From the NCBI GenBank assembly GCA_029582165.1, contig CM055881.1, positions 22,094,594-22,158,593 of the forward strand: 64,000 bases of DNA, written 5' to 3'. Both the position numbers and the translations under genes were made by a program. Below are positions 33,571 to 44,520 of the stretch, piece by piece (within the stretch, counting starts at the first letter, position 1; every line of letters begins with the position of its first letter). The notes beneath the pieces were generated by a model that had not been told where the DNA came from, made no database searches, and worked only from the letters and a program-made list of their open reading frames with translations. The stretch comes from Portulaca oleracea. Its lineage: Eukaryota > Streptophyta > Magnoliopsida > Caryophyllales > Portulacaceae.

Positions 33571-35797
33571 TGTACATGAGCAAAAGTAACTGACATACAA
33601 CATTTACCCACAAAATAAAAATCCAAAGAAAGGTAAATTTCTTCAAAACTATCTTCTTCTTGGTGGTGGTGGTTGTATGGGTTGAGGTGGTGTGCAGGTG
33701 AATGGTTGCTAGCTGGACACAACAACTATAGGGGTCCCCCTCGCTGACAACTTGATTCTGGTTTGATTATGAACTGGGGGTGCATCTGTTGGCAATGGCA
33801 GTGTTGAATGTGCAGCTTAAGTGGAAAATGCTGCAGCAAAGGGAGCATTGGATGACTTCCTTTTTCTCACATTGGTGGGCTACCATGAATTAAGGAAATG
33901 TCAATAAAACCCTAAACCCTAACTGATAAAAAGTGATGTCATTTACATACCTTAGGATTTGCTGGAGGATTTTGACAGTTTTTTCTGTTGTGGCCCTCAT
34001 TTCCACAAAGAGAACAATGCATTCTTTTCCCATTCTTGCTGACTCTTCCCCTGACATTCTCCCCCTTCTCTGTTCTTCTCAATCTTGTACTTTGTGTTGG
34101 TCTTTTTCTTTGGTTTGAAGAAAGGGGTTGCCATTTCATGGCCAGGTGCCTTTTCCCACATGTTAGGTTCATTGGTGGGCACAAAAGCATGACTATAACA
34201 CTGCCTGAGCTTGATAGTGGCATAACAGTCATCCACAAAACCAAATAGGTCAATTCTCTCATCCCTCATAATTGCTATGGAATGGGGGCAAGGGATACCA
34301 CTTAGTTCCCAAGAGTTACATGTACAAGATCTGGCTTGTAAGTTGACAGAATGCTTCTCTCCATAACCATTACTTACACTATACAAGCCATTAGCTACCC
34401 TTGTTACCTCCCAATGCCTAGAATCTGTTTTGTCATTTAACTTCTTCCTAATTCTAGGAGCCATAGGCACTTGAAGGTTAGAAACCCACCTATTCTTTTC
34501 ACCCACTCTTTTCATCATCAGCTTGAACACACATCTAAGGAGAGAAACAATGGGTAGATACCTTGCTTCCATGATGAAAGAATTGAAGATCTCTACCATC
34601 TTGTTGTCCACTGAGTCACACTTTGTATGATACTTGAAAAAAGCCCCACAAAAGTATTCCACCCCCTTATTCTCCAAGCTCTCCCAAGCCTCTGGCCTAA
34701 TACCCTTCATTTTTGCAGCATAATTCTTCTTGTGGAGTTCTGTAGTTGATTTAGCAATGTTCCAAAACAACTTCTTGTATAGATCACTCTTGAAGTTCTT
34801 CCTCAAGCTGGCATAAACATGCCTTGCACACATCCCGTGCTCAACATGAGGAAGGTACTTCTTAACATCTTCAATCAGTCACTTCACAATGTCAATTATA
34901 GAATTGAAGTTAAATGACAATAATAAATAACCAAGAATTAAAATTTCAAATGAAAAACAGAGTTACCTTTTGCTGATCAGAAATAAGAGTCCATTGAACT
35001 CCTTCAGCCATGCCCAAGTCCATTGTCAACTGCTCTGTAAACCACTCCCACACCTCTTTTGTTTCACTCTTTGCAACTCCCCACGCAACAGGATACATTT
35101 GGTTATTACCATCCCGGCCAACAACAAAAAAATTTGTCCATCCCAAGGACCCTGCAAAAAACATGCATCCAAGCTAAGCACCTTTCTATAACCCTTAACC
35201 AGTCCTTTCTTTAATGCCCCAGGACATATGTAAACAAACTTGAACACATGTTCTCCATTGGGTGAAGAGGTTGTCTTTAGTTGGATTGTGGTGCCAGGAT
35301 TCTTCTTTCCCATAGGTAGTCCTTAAGCTGTGTAAATTGACTCCTGTAGTCACCAATGATAGAAGTCAATGCCTTCCTCCTAGCCCTTGTACACATTGAC
35401 ATAGTAGCTCTATAATTTAAATCCACCTTAACCATCTCTTGCAAGTCTCTTTCCCTCCAAGATGGATTAATCCGAAACATCTCCCTGTAATGCTCATCCA
35501 ACCACTTAACACTCATGTTCCTATGACCAGCTTGCATACTGTAAGGAATACAATTGTGTTCCATGTCTAGTGTCTTGATTTGGAATGTTTTTTCCTTCCC
35601 AACTTGTGAAGAGTACATCCTCCACGTACAACCATCACCTTTACATTCAAGTGTGTACCTCCCTTTGTCACTCTTCACTACCCTCAAGTTATAACCTCCC
35701 AAAATCCTATACTCAGTCACAACTTTCACAACATCCTTCTTCTCTAGAAAGGTCATACCACATACAAACCTACGAGGGTTTTTTGGGTTGTACCTTG
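33571..35797 (-). pseudogene. MULE transposase (MURA-like), C-terminal segment
   Basis: Continuation of the transposase after the Gypsy insertion at 35,797. On the minus strand the order is as follows. A MuDR N-terminal domain lies at about 35,756-35,330 ('CKGDGCTWRMYSS', 'HNCIPYSMQAGHRNMSVKWL'). The catalytic core segments 'VLSLDACFLQGPWDGQ' (about 35,180) and 'VQWTLISDQQK' (34,970-35,000) follow, in different frames. After a small intron (about 34,897-34,967) comes an open 278-codon piece (34,833-33,997) with the SWIM zinc finger C-x-C-x9-C-x-H (34,326-34,280). A terminal CCHC knuckle 'CSLCGNEGHNRKNC' lies near 34,020-33,978. Frameshifts at about 35,290 and 35,120 and a stop near 34,880 inactivate it. 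Confidence 0.85.
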
Positions 35798-36935
35798 TGA
35801 TGTATGTAAGGTCGCTAAGATCAGAGTAATGACCTCACAGTACACCATATTAACACACAACACACAGATTCTGGCCTCACAGTAGAGAATCAAGCACAAA
35901 CACGCCCAAAACAGACCTTACACAGAAAATCAACTACAACCTCCTCTAAAACAGAGCACGAACACCAATGAACAAATGTATGAAATGGATGATGATGAAA
36001 TGATGATTGGATGAACAAACTTACAATCAAATAGTAAATGAAGATAGGCTTGAGGCTCGAGCTGATACAGGCACACCACAGCTAGAACTTCAAGGGCAAT
36101 GGACTCGATGACCTCAATGGATACAGGCACACCACCATCGAAGCTACCAAGCTCTACACCCACCACAAGGATTGCCAAATCCTTGATACTATAGTAGAAT
36201 TAACCAAGGATGAGAGTTTAACGTCATTCACAAACAAGAGGCTCAACAAGGCACTCAAAATGCTATTGAATATCACTGATTAGATAATGAGCTCATGCTG
36301 CCTATTACAAGCTATATAAACCTAGAGTTGAGCTAGATGATTAAGGGTTTCCCCTTAATCAAGAAACTCCCTAATTACGTATTAAGCTACTTAACTAACT
36401 TAGTAAGCTAATTAAGGCTCATTACAACCTGGATTACATCAAAATAAAAGGAAATAAAAGACAACAAACGTGTCTCATTATTACAAAACGATTAAATCAC
36501 CTCACAAGCTGGAAATGACCTCAATAGCTTGGAAACGAAGTCTTCATGGAGGACCTCAATGCAGGATCACCTCATAGAACTGGAATATCCTCAACAGTCC
36601 AGAAGTGATATCTTTATAGAGGACCTCAGAACTGGTAAATATCTTCACTAAGTTGGAAAGTCCTCAACAGCTAAAGTGAAGTCTTCAAAAGGCGGGTGAG
36701 GACCTCAATCCAAAGATATGGAATTGAGAAATAACCTCACTGGCTGGCTGCTGCTGCTAATGTTGATGTTGTCGTTGTTGGATGACCTCATGACCTGCTG
36801 AACCATCATGAAACACTCCTGGATGACAGTGTTTGATGCTGAAGATGGTGAAGTCATTGTTGCTACTGATGCTGGTTGCCTGGTTCTTGATCACTTGGTG
36901 TTGGACTTTGGACGCTTGATGGAGGACCTCCATCA
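35798..36935 (-). repeat. 3' LTR of Gypsy element 1
   Basis: Aligns over its whole length with 41,485-42,609. A minus-strand TATA-like motif (tttatatag) lies near 36,312-36,320. The integrase frame runs into this LTR and ends at 36,757. Confidence 0.93.
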
Positions 36936-37575
36936 TCCTCCCCAGGTTGAGGAAGTTTGTCCTCAAACTTGGAAGGTCTTCATGCTCTGGAAAGTAAGGC
37001 CTCAAATCTGCAACGTTGAATGTAGCACTGCCTCCATAGTCTTCAGAAAGGTCTAACTTGTAAGCATTGTCTCCAATCCTCTCTAGCACTTCAAAAGGAC
37101 CATTTGCTCTTGGTGTTAACTTTCTCTTCCTCTTGCTTGGAAATCTATCCTTCCTTAGATGAATCCACACTAAATCTCCTAGCTTGAAAACCATCTTCCT
37201 CCTATGCTTGTTTGCTGATGTAGAAACTTGCTTAGAATACTTGATGATCTTCTCCCTGACTTGTTGATGAAGCTTCTTGATCTCCTCTGCGTGTTTACCT
37301 GCTTCATAACTGAACCTCACAGAATTTGTTAGTGGGGATAAATCTAATGGAGTTATAGGATTTCTGCCATAGACAACCTGGAATGGTGAAAGGCCAGTTG
37401 CCTTTGATGGTGCTCTATTAAAAGCAAATTCAGCATAAGACAAAAGGGTGTCCCATCCTGTTTTGTTTGTGTTTACCAGTGACCTCAATAGTGTTCCAAG
37501 TGTCATGTTTGTGACCTCTGTTTGCCCATCTGTTTGGGGGTGACAAGCTATGCTATACTTCAGTTGAGTGCCCAA
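36757..37575 (-). pseudogene. Gypsy element 1 integrase C-terminal half
   Basis: A 272-codon open stretch. It contains 'CHPQTDGQTEVTNMTLGTLL' (end of the integrase core), 'YAEFAFNRAPSKATGLSPF', and the DNA-binding GPF/Y module 'KLTPRANGPFEVLERIGDNA' followed by 'YKLDL'. No classical chromodomain is visible after the GPF/Y module. The last 60 or so codons lie inside the 3' LTR. The N-terminal zinc-binding and first catalytic part (37,576-38,130) is recognisable only as shifted, stop-containing sequence, so the full enzyme is not encoded. Confidence 0.85.
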
Positions 37576-38132
37576 CTTCTTCCAAAGAGTAACCCCAAAA
37601 ATGACTTAGGAACTTGACATCCCTATCTGAAACCATGCTCCTGGGAACTCCATGGAGTCTCACTACCTCCTAGAAATACAATTCAGCCACCCTCACAGCA
37701 TCGTAGGTGGTATGGCATGCAATAAAGTGAGCCATTTTACTGAATCTATCCACAACTGCCATGATTGAATCTTTTCCTCTTTGAGTTCTTGGTAGACCAA
37801 CAATGAAGTCTAGTCTGATGTCCTCCCAAGGACTGTTTGGGACTAGCAAAGGTGTATATAGCCCTTGAGTTAAGTTGTGACTCTTTGCAATCTAACATGT
37901 AGCACACCTCCTGACCCAATGCTCAACATCCTTCCTCATTTTAGGCCAACAGTAGTGTTCCTTCAACATAAGAAGGGTCTTCTCAATGCCAAAATGACCT
38001 GCTAAGCAACCTCCGTGAACTTCAGAGATCAACAACTCTCTAAAACTGCTCCTCGGAATACATAACCTTGCTCCTTTTGAAGAAAAATCCCAGGTCTATA
38101 TGGTATAGACTTTGAGGATGTCCCTGACATTT

Positions 38133-39688
38133 CTAGTACAACTCTCCAAAATCTTCATCATTCTCATACAAAGCTTTCAACTGTTCAAAACCAAGCACTC
38201 TTGCATCCAAAACTTGCAACAACAAATACCTCCTGGACAAGGCATCAGCTCCTTTGTTAAGCTTCCCAGATTTATGATGGATCACAAAATGAAATTGCTG
38301 CATGAACTCCACCCAAGTAGCATGCCTAGTGTTGAGTTTATGCTGCCCCTGAATGAATTTGAGGGCCTCATGATCACTGTGCGGAATAAATTCAGCTCCA
38401 ATAAGATAATGCCTCCAATGTTGCAAAGCTCCAATGATGGCATAAAACTCCTTATCATATGTACTGTATTTCCTCTTGGCCTCATTGAGTTTCTCACTGA
38501 AATAAGCCACTGGTTTTCCTTCTTGATTCAACACTGTTCCAATGCCAACACCTGAGGCATCACACTCCACTTCAAAGACTTTGGCAAAATAAGGTAATGC
38601 CAGAACTGGTGCTGAGGTTAACTGTCTTTTGACCTCCTCAAAAGCTTTCTGTGCAGTTGGTGTCCAAGTAAAGCTCTTCCCCTTCACTAATTCAGTCATA
38701 GGAACTAGAATAGTGCTGAAGTTCCTCACAAACCTCCTGTAAAAAGATGCTAAACCATGAAAACTCCTTATTTGCTGGATTGATGTAGGAATAGGCCACT
38801 CTCTGATGGCTTTGACCTTCTCCTCATCTACTTGAATTCCTTTTGATGTCACAATATAACCAAGGAATATGACATGGCTGGTGAAGAATTGACACTTCTT
38901 GAGGTTCCCATACAACTGCTCTCTACTCAAGATCTCCATAACACTCCTCAAGTGATTCACATGCTCCATTTCAGACTTGATATAAATGAGTATGTCATCA
39001 AAATAAACAACAACACACTTCCCAATCAAAGGTTTCAGAACCTGGTTCATAAGTCTCATAAATGTAGAAGGTGCATTTGTCAAACCAAAAGGCATGACTA
39101 ACCACTCATACAGACCTCCCTTAGTCTTAAAGGTTGTCTTCCATTCATCTTCTCATAAATTCTGATTTGATAATATCCACTCCTCAAATCAATCTTTGAA
39201 AACACAGTTGAGCCATGGAGCTCATCAAGCATATCCTCAAGTCTTGGAATAGGATATCTATACTTGATAGTAATCTTGTTGATGGCTTTACAATCAATAC
39301 ACATCCTCTGACTTCCATCTTTCTTAGGGTCCAACAAAGCTGGCACTGCACAAGGGCTCAAACTCTCTCTAATCATTCCTTTCTCCAACAACTCATCAAC
39401 TTGCCTCTGGATCTCATTGGTTTCAGCTGGAGTCATTCTATAGGCTGGTTTATTTGGTAAGATAGATCTTGGGATGAGGTCAATTTTATGTTGGATGTCT
39501 CTTTTAGGGGGTAATCCTGAGGGCGTTTCTTCTGGAAAAACATGTTGGTACTTGTTTAGGATGGGTTGGAATAAAGGATGGCTATTTTGTGGGGCTGGTT
39601 CATTTTGTGATGCTGGTTCATCATTAAGGTTAAGCAAAAGAAACTCCTTCTGTTCACTGAATTCATGATATTCAGCTGGCAAAATCAC
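38133..39688 (-). pseudogene. Gypsy element 1 reverse transcriptase and RNase H
   Basis: Two open pieces (39,688-39,098 and 39,095-38,133) are separated by a frameshift close to 39,120-39,150. The first has '[20 protein letters not shown]' and '[17 protein letters not shown]' (first catalytic aspartate). The second has '[20 protein letters not shown]', the catalytic '[10 protein letters not shown]', the linker '[16 protein letters not shown]', and RNase H motifs '[16 protein letters not shown]', '[19 protein letters not shown]' and '[10 protein letters not shown]'. All catalytic residues that I can place are kept. Only the frameshift prevents a continuous protein. Confidence 0.9.
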
Positions 39689-40122
39689 ATCAAGGGATGG
39701 TTCAACAATGAGGTTCTTGGTTCTTTTTGTGAGCTGGGATGGTTTAAGTGGGGTGAAGACAATTTTTTGTGGTTTAGGTTAAGGGAATATGTATTGGTTC
39801 TTCCATCATGGTTAACAGATCTATCAAACAACCAAGGTCTTCCCAACAATAAATGACATGCATCTATAGGTATAACATCACACCACACTTCATCTTTATA
39901 AACTGGACCAATTGAAAAATTCACAAGGCATCTAGATGAGATTTTGATACCTTTGCTTTGACTCAACCATTGGATGGTGTAAGGTGCTGGATGAGGACAT
40001 GTTTGCAAGTTGAGCTTTTGCACCATAGTCTGTGAGGATGCATTGGTACAGCTACCTCTATCAATAATCAAGGAACATATCTTCCCATGAACAGTGCATC
40101 GAGTGTGAAAAATATTCTCCCT
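39685..40122 (-). pseudogene. Gypsy element 1 aspartic protease
   Basis: The frame opens in line with gag but is separated from it by one TAG. It reads 'CSLIIDRGSCTNASSQTMVQ', where the active-site triad is D-R-G instead of the usual D-S/T/G-G, and 'CDVIPIDACHLLLGRPWLFD'. The altered triad would be expected to impair catalysis. A frameshift near 39,770 separates it from RT. Confidence 0.82.
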
Positions 40123-41418
40123 CTACTCAACTTCCTCCTCAATTACAGAATTGCTAAGGATCCTCCCGATCACCAACATTTCACCTTCATCAGATCTGGC
40201 CTCAACTTCCTCTTCATCATACACAGGATCTCCTTCAGGTTCATCAAAGTTTTCCTCCTCAACAACTGACTCAGGTTCAACAAACAGTGCTGCTTGATAT
40301 TCTGCTAAGGTCACTGCTCTTCTGTTTGGACATTCTGATGCTATATGTCCAAGACCTTGACATCTAAAACATCTCCTCTCAGGGAATGGTCGATTGGTAG
40401 GGATTGGGGTTCTTTGTGGGGGATTGTAGGATTGTGTTTGAGGTGGTTTAGGGGCTGGATATCTGGTTTGTGGTTGTGGGGATGGATAGGCTCTTTGAGG
40501 TGGGTTATAGGATTTGGTATAGTGGTCTGATTTGGTTTGAGAGTAGGTTTTAGCTGGGTACTTGCTTCCATACTCCTTCCTTTGGGCCTTCTTCTGCTGT
40601 TCTACCTTATGAGCCAAAGAACTCAGCTCATCAAGTGAATTATACACCTGAAGCTCAACAACATTTTTGATATTATCATTCAATCCTGCAAGATACCTCA
40701 CATAGGTCTGAATTTCATTCTCCTTCATGTTACACTTCCACAGTAGATGTTCAAACTCCTTGGTATACTCCTCAACAGATTTGCTACCCTGGACCAAGTG
40801 TTGAAGCTTAAAATAATTCTCCTTCATGTAACTTTCAGGTAAGAACTTCTCTTTGAGCTTTTGCCTCATTTCAACCCATGTACTGACCTTAGGCTCATCT
40901 ATCTCCTCTCTCCTCCTTTGCAAGTTGTTCCACCATGCAGATGCATATTTTTTCAACTTCAATGCAACCAACTTCACCTTGTTCTCCTCAGATAACTCCC
41001 TCAAATCAAACACCCTCTCCACTGTTTGCAACCAGTCCAAAAATACATCAGGGTCAAACTCACCTCCATACTCAGGGATATCTATTTTGAAATCCAACTT
41101 CTCAACTCTTCTATCCTCCCTCCTTTCTTCTCTTTCAATCCTACTCCCAAATTCACCTCCACTACTCCTAGGTGATCTCCTTACATACCTCCTTCTTCTG
41201 TGATACCTAGGTCCTCTGCCTCCTCTCCCAGTTTCACTAAAAGGGTTCTCCTCTTCTTCTTCATACTCCTCATCAGTCTCTCCATTAAGCCCATTTCTGT
41301 GCAACCTCATATAATATTGCAACTGATCACTCATAAATTTTAGTTTCCCCTCCAATTCCTCCTTCTCCCTCAAAGCTTGTTCTGCTACCTCCTGAGGTGT
41401 TTTACTACAGCCCGACAT
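40123..41418 (-). CDS. Gypsy element 1 Gag
   Basis: An intact frame of 431 codons. An N-terminal coiled-coil-prone part ('EQALREKEELEGKLKFMSDQ') is followed by an acidic stretch and an arginine-rich stretch. The retrotransposon Gag core comes next ('GGEFDPDVFLDWLQTVERVF', 'KYASAWWNNLQRRR', 'SKSVEEYTKEFEHLLWK'). A proline/glutamine/tyrosine-rich linker leads to a CCHC zinc knuckle at residues 350-363 ('CFRCQGLGHIASEC'). Gag forms the cytoplasmic particle that packages element RNA. The frame ends in TAG, after which the same frame runs straight into the protease. Confidence 0.9.
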   Translation of the reverse strand: MSGCSKTPQEVAEQALREKEELEGKLKFMSDQLQYYMRLHRNGLNGETDEEYEEEEENPFSETGRGGRGPRYHRRRRYVRRSPRSSGGEFGSRIEREERREDRRVEKLDFKIDIPEYGGEFDPDVFLDWLQTVERVFDLRELSEENKVKLVALKLKKYASAWWNNLQRRREEIDEPKVSTWVEMRQKLKEKFLPESYMKENYFKLQHLVQGSKSVEEYTKEFEHLLWKCNMKENEIQTYVRYLAGLNDNIKNVVELQVYNSLDELSSLAHKVEQQKKAQRKEYGSKYPAKTYSQTKSDHYTKSYNPPQRAYPSPQPQTRYPAPKPPQTQSYNPPQRTPIPTNRPFPERRCFRCQGLGHIASECPNRRAVTLAEYQAALFVEPESVVEEENFDEPEGDPVYDEEEVEARSDEGEMLVIGRILSNSVIEEEVE

Positions 41419-41484
41419 TATGAACTACACAAATAACACAAACAGTCCTTCCTCCAAGATGAAACTCAGCTCTGACACCAATTA

Positions 41485-42609
41485 TGGTGTATGCAAGGTC
41501 GCTAAGATCAGAGTAATGACCTCACAGTACACCACATTAACACACAACACACAGATTCTGGCCTCAAAGCAGAGAATCAAGCACAAACACGCCCAAAATA
41601 GACCTTACACAGAAAATCAACTATAACCTCCTCTAAAACAGAGCACGAACACCAATGAACAAATGTATGGAATGGATGATGATGAAATGATGATTGGATG
41701 AACAAACTTACAATCAAACAGTAAATGAAGATAGGCTTGAGGCTCGAGCTGATACAGGCACACCACAACTAGAACTTCAAGGGCAATGGACTCGATAACC
41801 TCAATGGATACAGGCACACCACCATCAAAGCTACCAAGCTCTACACCCACCACAAGAATTGCCAAATCCTTGATACTGTGGTAGAATTAACCAAGGATGA
41901 GAGTTTAACGTCACTCACAAACAAGAGGCTCAACAAGGCACTCAAAACGCTATTGAATACCACTGATTAGATAATGAGCTCAAGTATTACAAGCTATATA
42001 AACCTAGGGTTGAGCTAGATAATTAAGGGTTCCCCCTTTCTCAAGAAACTCCCTAATTACATATTAAGCTACTTAACTAACTTAGTAAGCTAATTAAGGC
42101 TCATTACAACCTGGATTACATCAAAATAAAAGGAAATAAAAGACAACAAACACGTCTCATTATTACAAAACGGTTAAATCACCTCACAAGCTGGAAATGA
42201 CCTCAACAGCTTGGAAATGAAGTCTTCATGGAGGACCTCAATGCAGGATCACCTCACAGAACTGGAATATCCTCAACAGTCCAGAAGTGATGTCTTCATA
42301 GAGGACCTCAGAACTGGTAAATATCTTCACTAAGCTGGAAAGTCCTCAACAGCTAAAGTGAAGTCTTCAAAAGGCGGGTGAGGACCTCAATCCAAAGATA
42401 TAGAATTAAGAAATAACCTCACTGGCTAGCTGCTGCTGCTAATGTTGATGTTGCTGTTGTTGGATGACCTCATGACCTGTTGAACCATCATGAAACACTC
42501 CTGGATGTCAGTGTTTGATGTTGAGGATGGTGAGGTCATTGTTGTTCCTGATGCTGGTTCTTGATCACTTAGTGTTGGACTTTGGACGTTTGATGGAGGA
42601 CCTCCATCA
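41485..42609 (-). repeat. 5' LTR of Gypsy element 1
   Basis: Its inner end lies four bases from the primer-binding site (41469-41480). It is about 13 bp shorter than the 3' LTR, mainly through a small indel near 41,980. Confidence 0.93.
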
Positions 42610-43700
42610 CCTTGGGTATTGCATCGTCTTCTTCCTCCTACACCTTTTGTTTTTACCTTCACCTTCCTCATCCTCACTCTCTGGACTGCTAGGACAATCA
42701 GAGTCATGGTATTTCTCATCTGCTTGGCAACCACCTATTTCCCCTTCCTCATCATTGTTATTCTGATTTTCCTCCTCCAACAGTTTCCTCTCAGTTTGGA
42801 TAGCTTCCTTCAACTGCTTCTTCTTCTTCCTCAATGTCACAGCCTCTTTATCATCAACATCATAACCATTTTCATCATCAGTGTCTCCATCGTCCTCCTC
42901 ACATTCTTCCTCTTGAAAGTATTCAAGGTCATCCTCATCTTCATCATCTCCCTCTCGTTGATCATCTCCCTCCCCTGATCACCTCCCACCCCTTGATCAT
43001 CTCCCTCCCCATGATCAACTCCCACCCCTTGATCCACATCAGCATTGATACCAGTTTCCACATCTTTGGAACCATGTTCAACATACACACTAACATAATC
43101 CCAAGAGTTCACTAATGCAATCAATTCCCTAATTTCTTTATCTCCATCCAATGGGACTAAGCCCTCCTCAAATGGCTAACCTGGTTTACTGAAATAAATC
43201 TTCTTAATCTTATCTGTTGTATAACCTAAGTGCTCACAATCTCAACCATGTCATCTACACTAAGGTAATTACGGTCTACATCAACCTTAGCCACTTCACA
43301 ATCAACATATGTAAGACACCTCTCACTGTCAAACTCACTCCATGGAAAATATGCAACAAACCCATGATCAAACCCTAAAACATATACAAAAAATAAGTTA
43401 ATATTTGTCACATTGATCATTATGCCAGAGACACAGGTGGAACAAAGTAAACCCCCATCCCATTAAACCCAAAAAAAAACACCCTAGAAAAATGGCAACA
43501 ACACAGAAACCTTAGAAATCCCAGAATTTTGCATAAGCAGTAGAAAAAAATTCATCTTTAACTAAAACCCAACACATACTAACATCTACAAACCAAGATG
43601 AAAGCATCATAATAATAAACCCTAACTATACTGTTTCAATGAAGTTGAATACAACTTACCTTCACACTTACGCCTTTCCCTTGTACTGAGAATGGAGATG
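42610..43700 (-). pseudogene. MULE transposase, N-terminal segment
   Basis: On the minus strand, an exon-like stretch 43,420-43,226 reads 'DHGFVAYFPWSEFDSERCLT' and ends 'NYLSVDDMVEI'. A shifted frame continues with 'LGYTTDKIKKIYFSKPG', a stop, then 'PFEEGLVPLDGDKEIRELIA' and 'WDYVSVYVEHG'. This is the N-terminal region typical of MULE transposases. A highly acidic, repeat-rich linker follows (43,100-42,690). The frame 42,840-42,607 ends 'RRKKTMQYPR' at the Gypsy insertion site and is in frame with the MuDR domain on the far side (35,797 downwards). Sequence upstream of 43,640 is probably intron and promoter. Confidence 0.78.
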
Positions 43701-43931
43701 AAGTAGCAAACGCAAGGCAGCCTCAGAACAGAGTCGACAATGATGAAGCTGGAGTGAGGAAGATGAAGCAAGTGGGGGAGGATGGAACGAAAGGAAGGAG
43801 AAGGTGTTGTATTTTGAATGGAAGGGAAATGACGAAATAACTAAAGCAACTATATAATTTACCTAACATAATTAAGGAGGGAAAACCAATTAACCTACAC
43901 ATAGATACACAAATTAGTTACTTTTAACCGG

Positions 43932-44009
43932 TTTAAGGGTATTTTATTAACAAAAATATTTTCAAGGGCAATTTTGACAGTTTTGCCAAGTTTAAGGACA
44001 ACTTAATCC
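43932..44009. repeat. right terminal inverted repeat of the MULE
   Basis: Inverted partner of 27,204-27,280. The outermost bases are ggattaagttgtcc on the minus strand. Confidence 0.78.
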
Positions 44010-44520
44010 GAGTAACTCATGAGTTGCATCATGTTAAATACTCGAGAAGAGGATGTGGGTTTCAATCAGATAATGGAGAGGCTCACATCTCATTTCTATT
44101 CTCCACCAGAAGTTGACATGAAAATGATTTTATAATGAATACCCTAATCTATCCAATTAAACTTTCCGAATGATTCAAAAAGGCCACTGAGTTTAAAAAC
44201 TCCCAAAAATGCCACTAGTCTATCCAATTAACTAAACAAGTGCCATTGACTACCTATTTACCTGAAGTACTCGGTTACAATTGGAAAAAAGCAAAGATTT
44301 AATTTTTTTATTTTATAAATCCAATCTTCTACAACACACTTCCCCCATTTCCCCCATTTCACATTTAGAAACCCTACCTCTCATCTTTTCTTAAGCCTGC
44401 CCCTCATCTTTCTCTCTCCACCCCGACTATTCATCTTCTTCTTGTTGTCCTCCATCTTCCTCTATTGTTCTTCTCTTCTTCCAGTCTTCATCTCCCTAAC
44501 CAACTCAATCACACTAAAAA

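Larger units (their letters stand above)
35798..42609 (-). mobile_element. Ty3/Gypsy LTR retrotransposon (element 1), nearly full length
   Basis: 6.8 kb with LTRs 41485-42609 (5') and 35798-36935 (3'), both with TG...CA ends. It is flanked by the exact 5-bp duplication CCTTG (35793-35797 and 42610-42614). The minus-strand primer-binding site TGGTGTCAGAGC (41480-41469) differs by one base from the initiator tRNA-Met complement. A polypurine tract (ctggggagga) abuts the 3' LTR. Internal order gag, protease, RT, RNase H, integrase marks Ty3/Gypsy. The LTRs differ at only a few dozen positions by eye, so insertion was fairly recent. It sits inside the MULE transposase coding sequence. Confidence 0.95.
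27204..44009 (-). mobile_element. Mutator-like element (MULE) with three nested insertions
   Basis: The terminal inverted repeats of about 77 bp (27204-27280 and 43932-44009) share gcccttaaactt, gcaaa, tgtcaaaattgcc and aataaaata blocks in order. The flanks gatcaactta (27194-27203) and gagtaactca (44010-44019) match at 7 of 10 positions, a plausible decayed 9-10 bp target duplication. Between the ends lie a MuDR-type transposase on the minus strand, a GRF zinc-finger relic on the plus strand, an hAT MITE and two Gypsy elements. Subtracting the insertions leaves roughly 5 kb, normal for an autonomous plant MULE. The transposase carries frameshifts and stops, so the element is dead. Confidence 0.75.

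Noticed and set aside
38112..38555. Plus-strand 147-codon frame
   Set aside because: Antisense to the Gypsy RNase H region, which has clear motifs on the minus strand.
42515..43115. Plus-strand open frames of 80-120 codons
   Set aside because: These are antisense to the acidic linker of the MULE transposase, and their leucine/isoleucine/histidine-rich composition comes from the repeated acidic codons.
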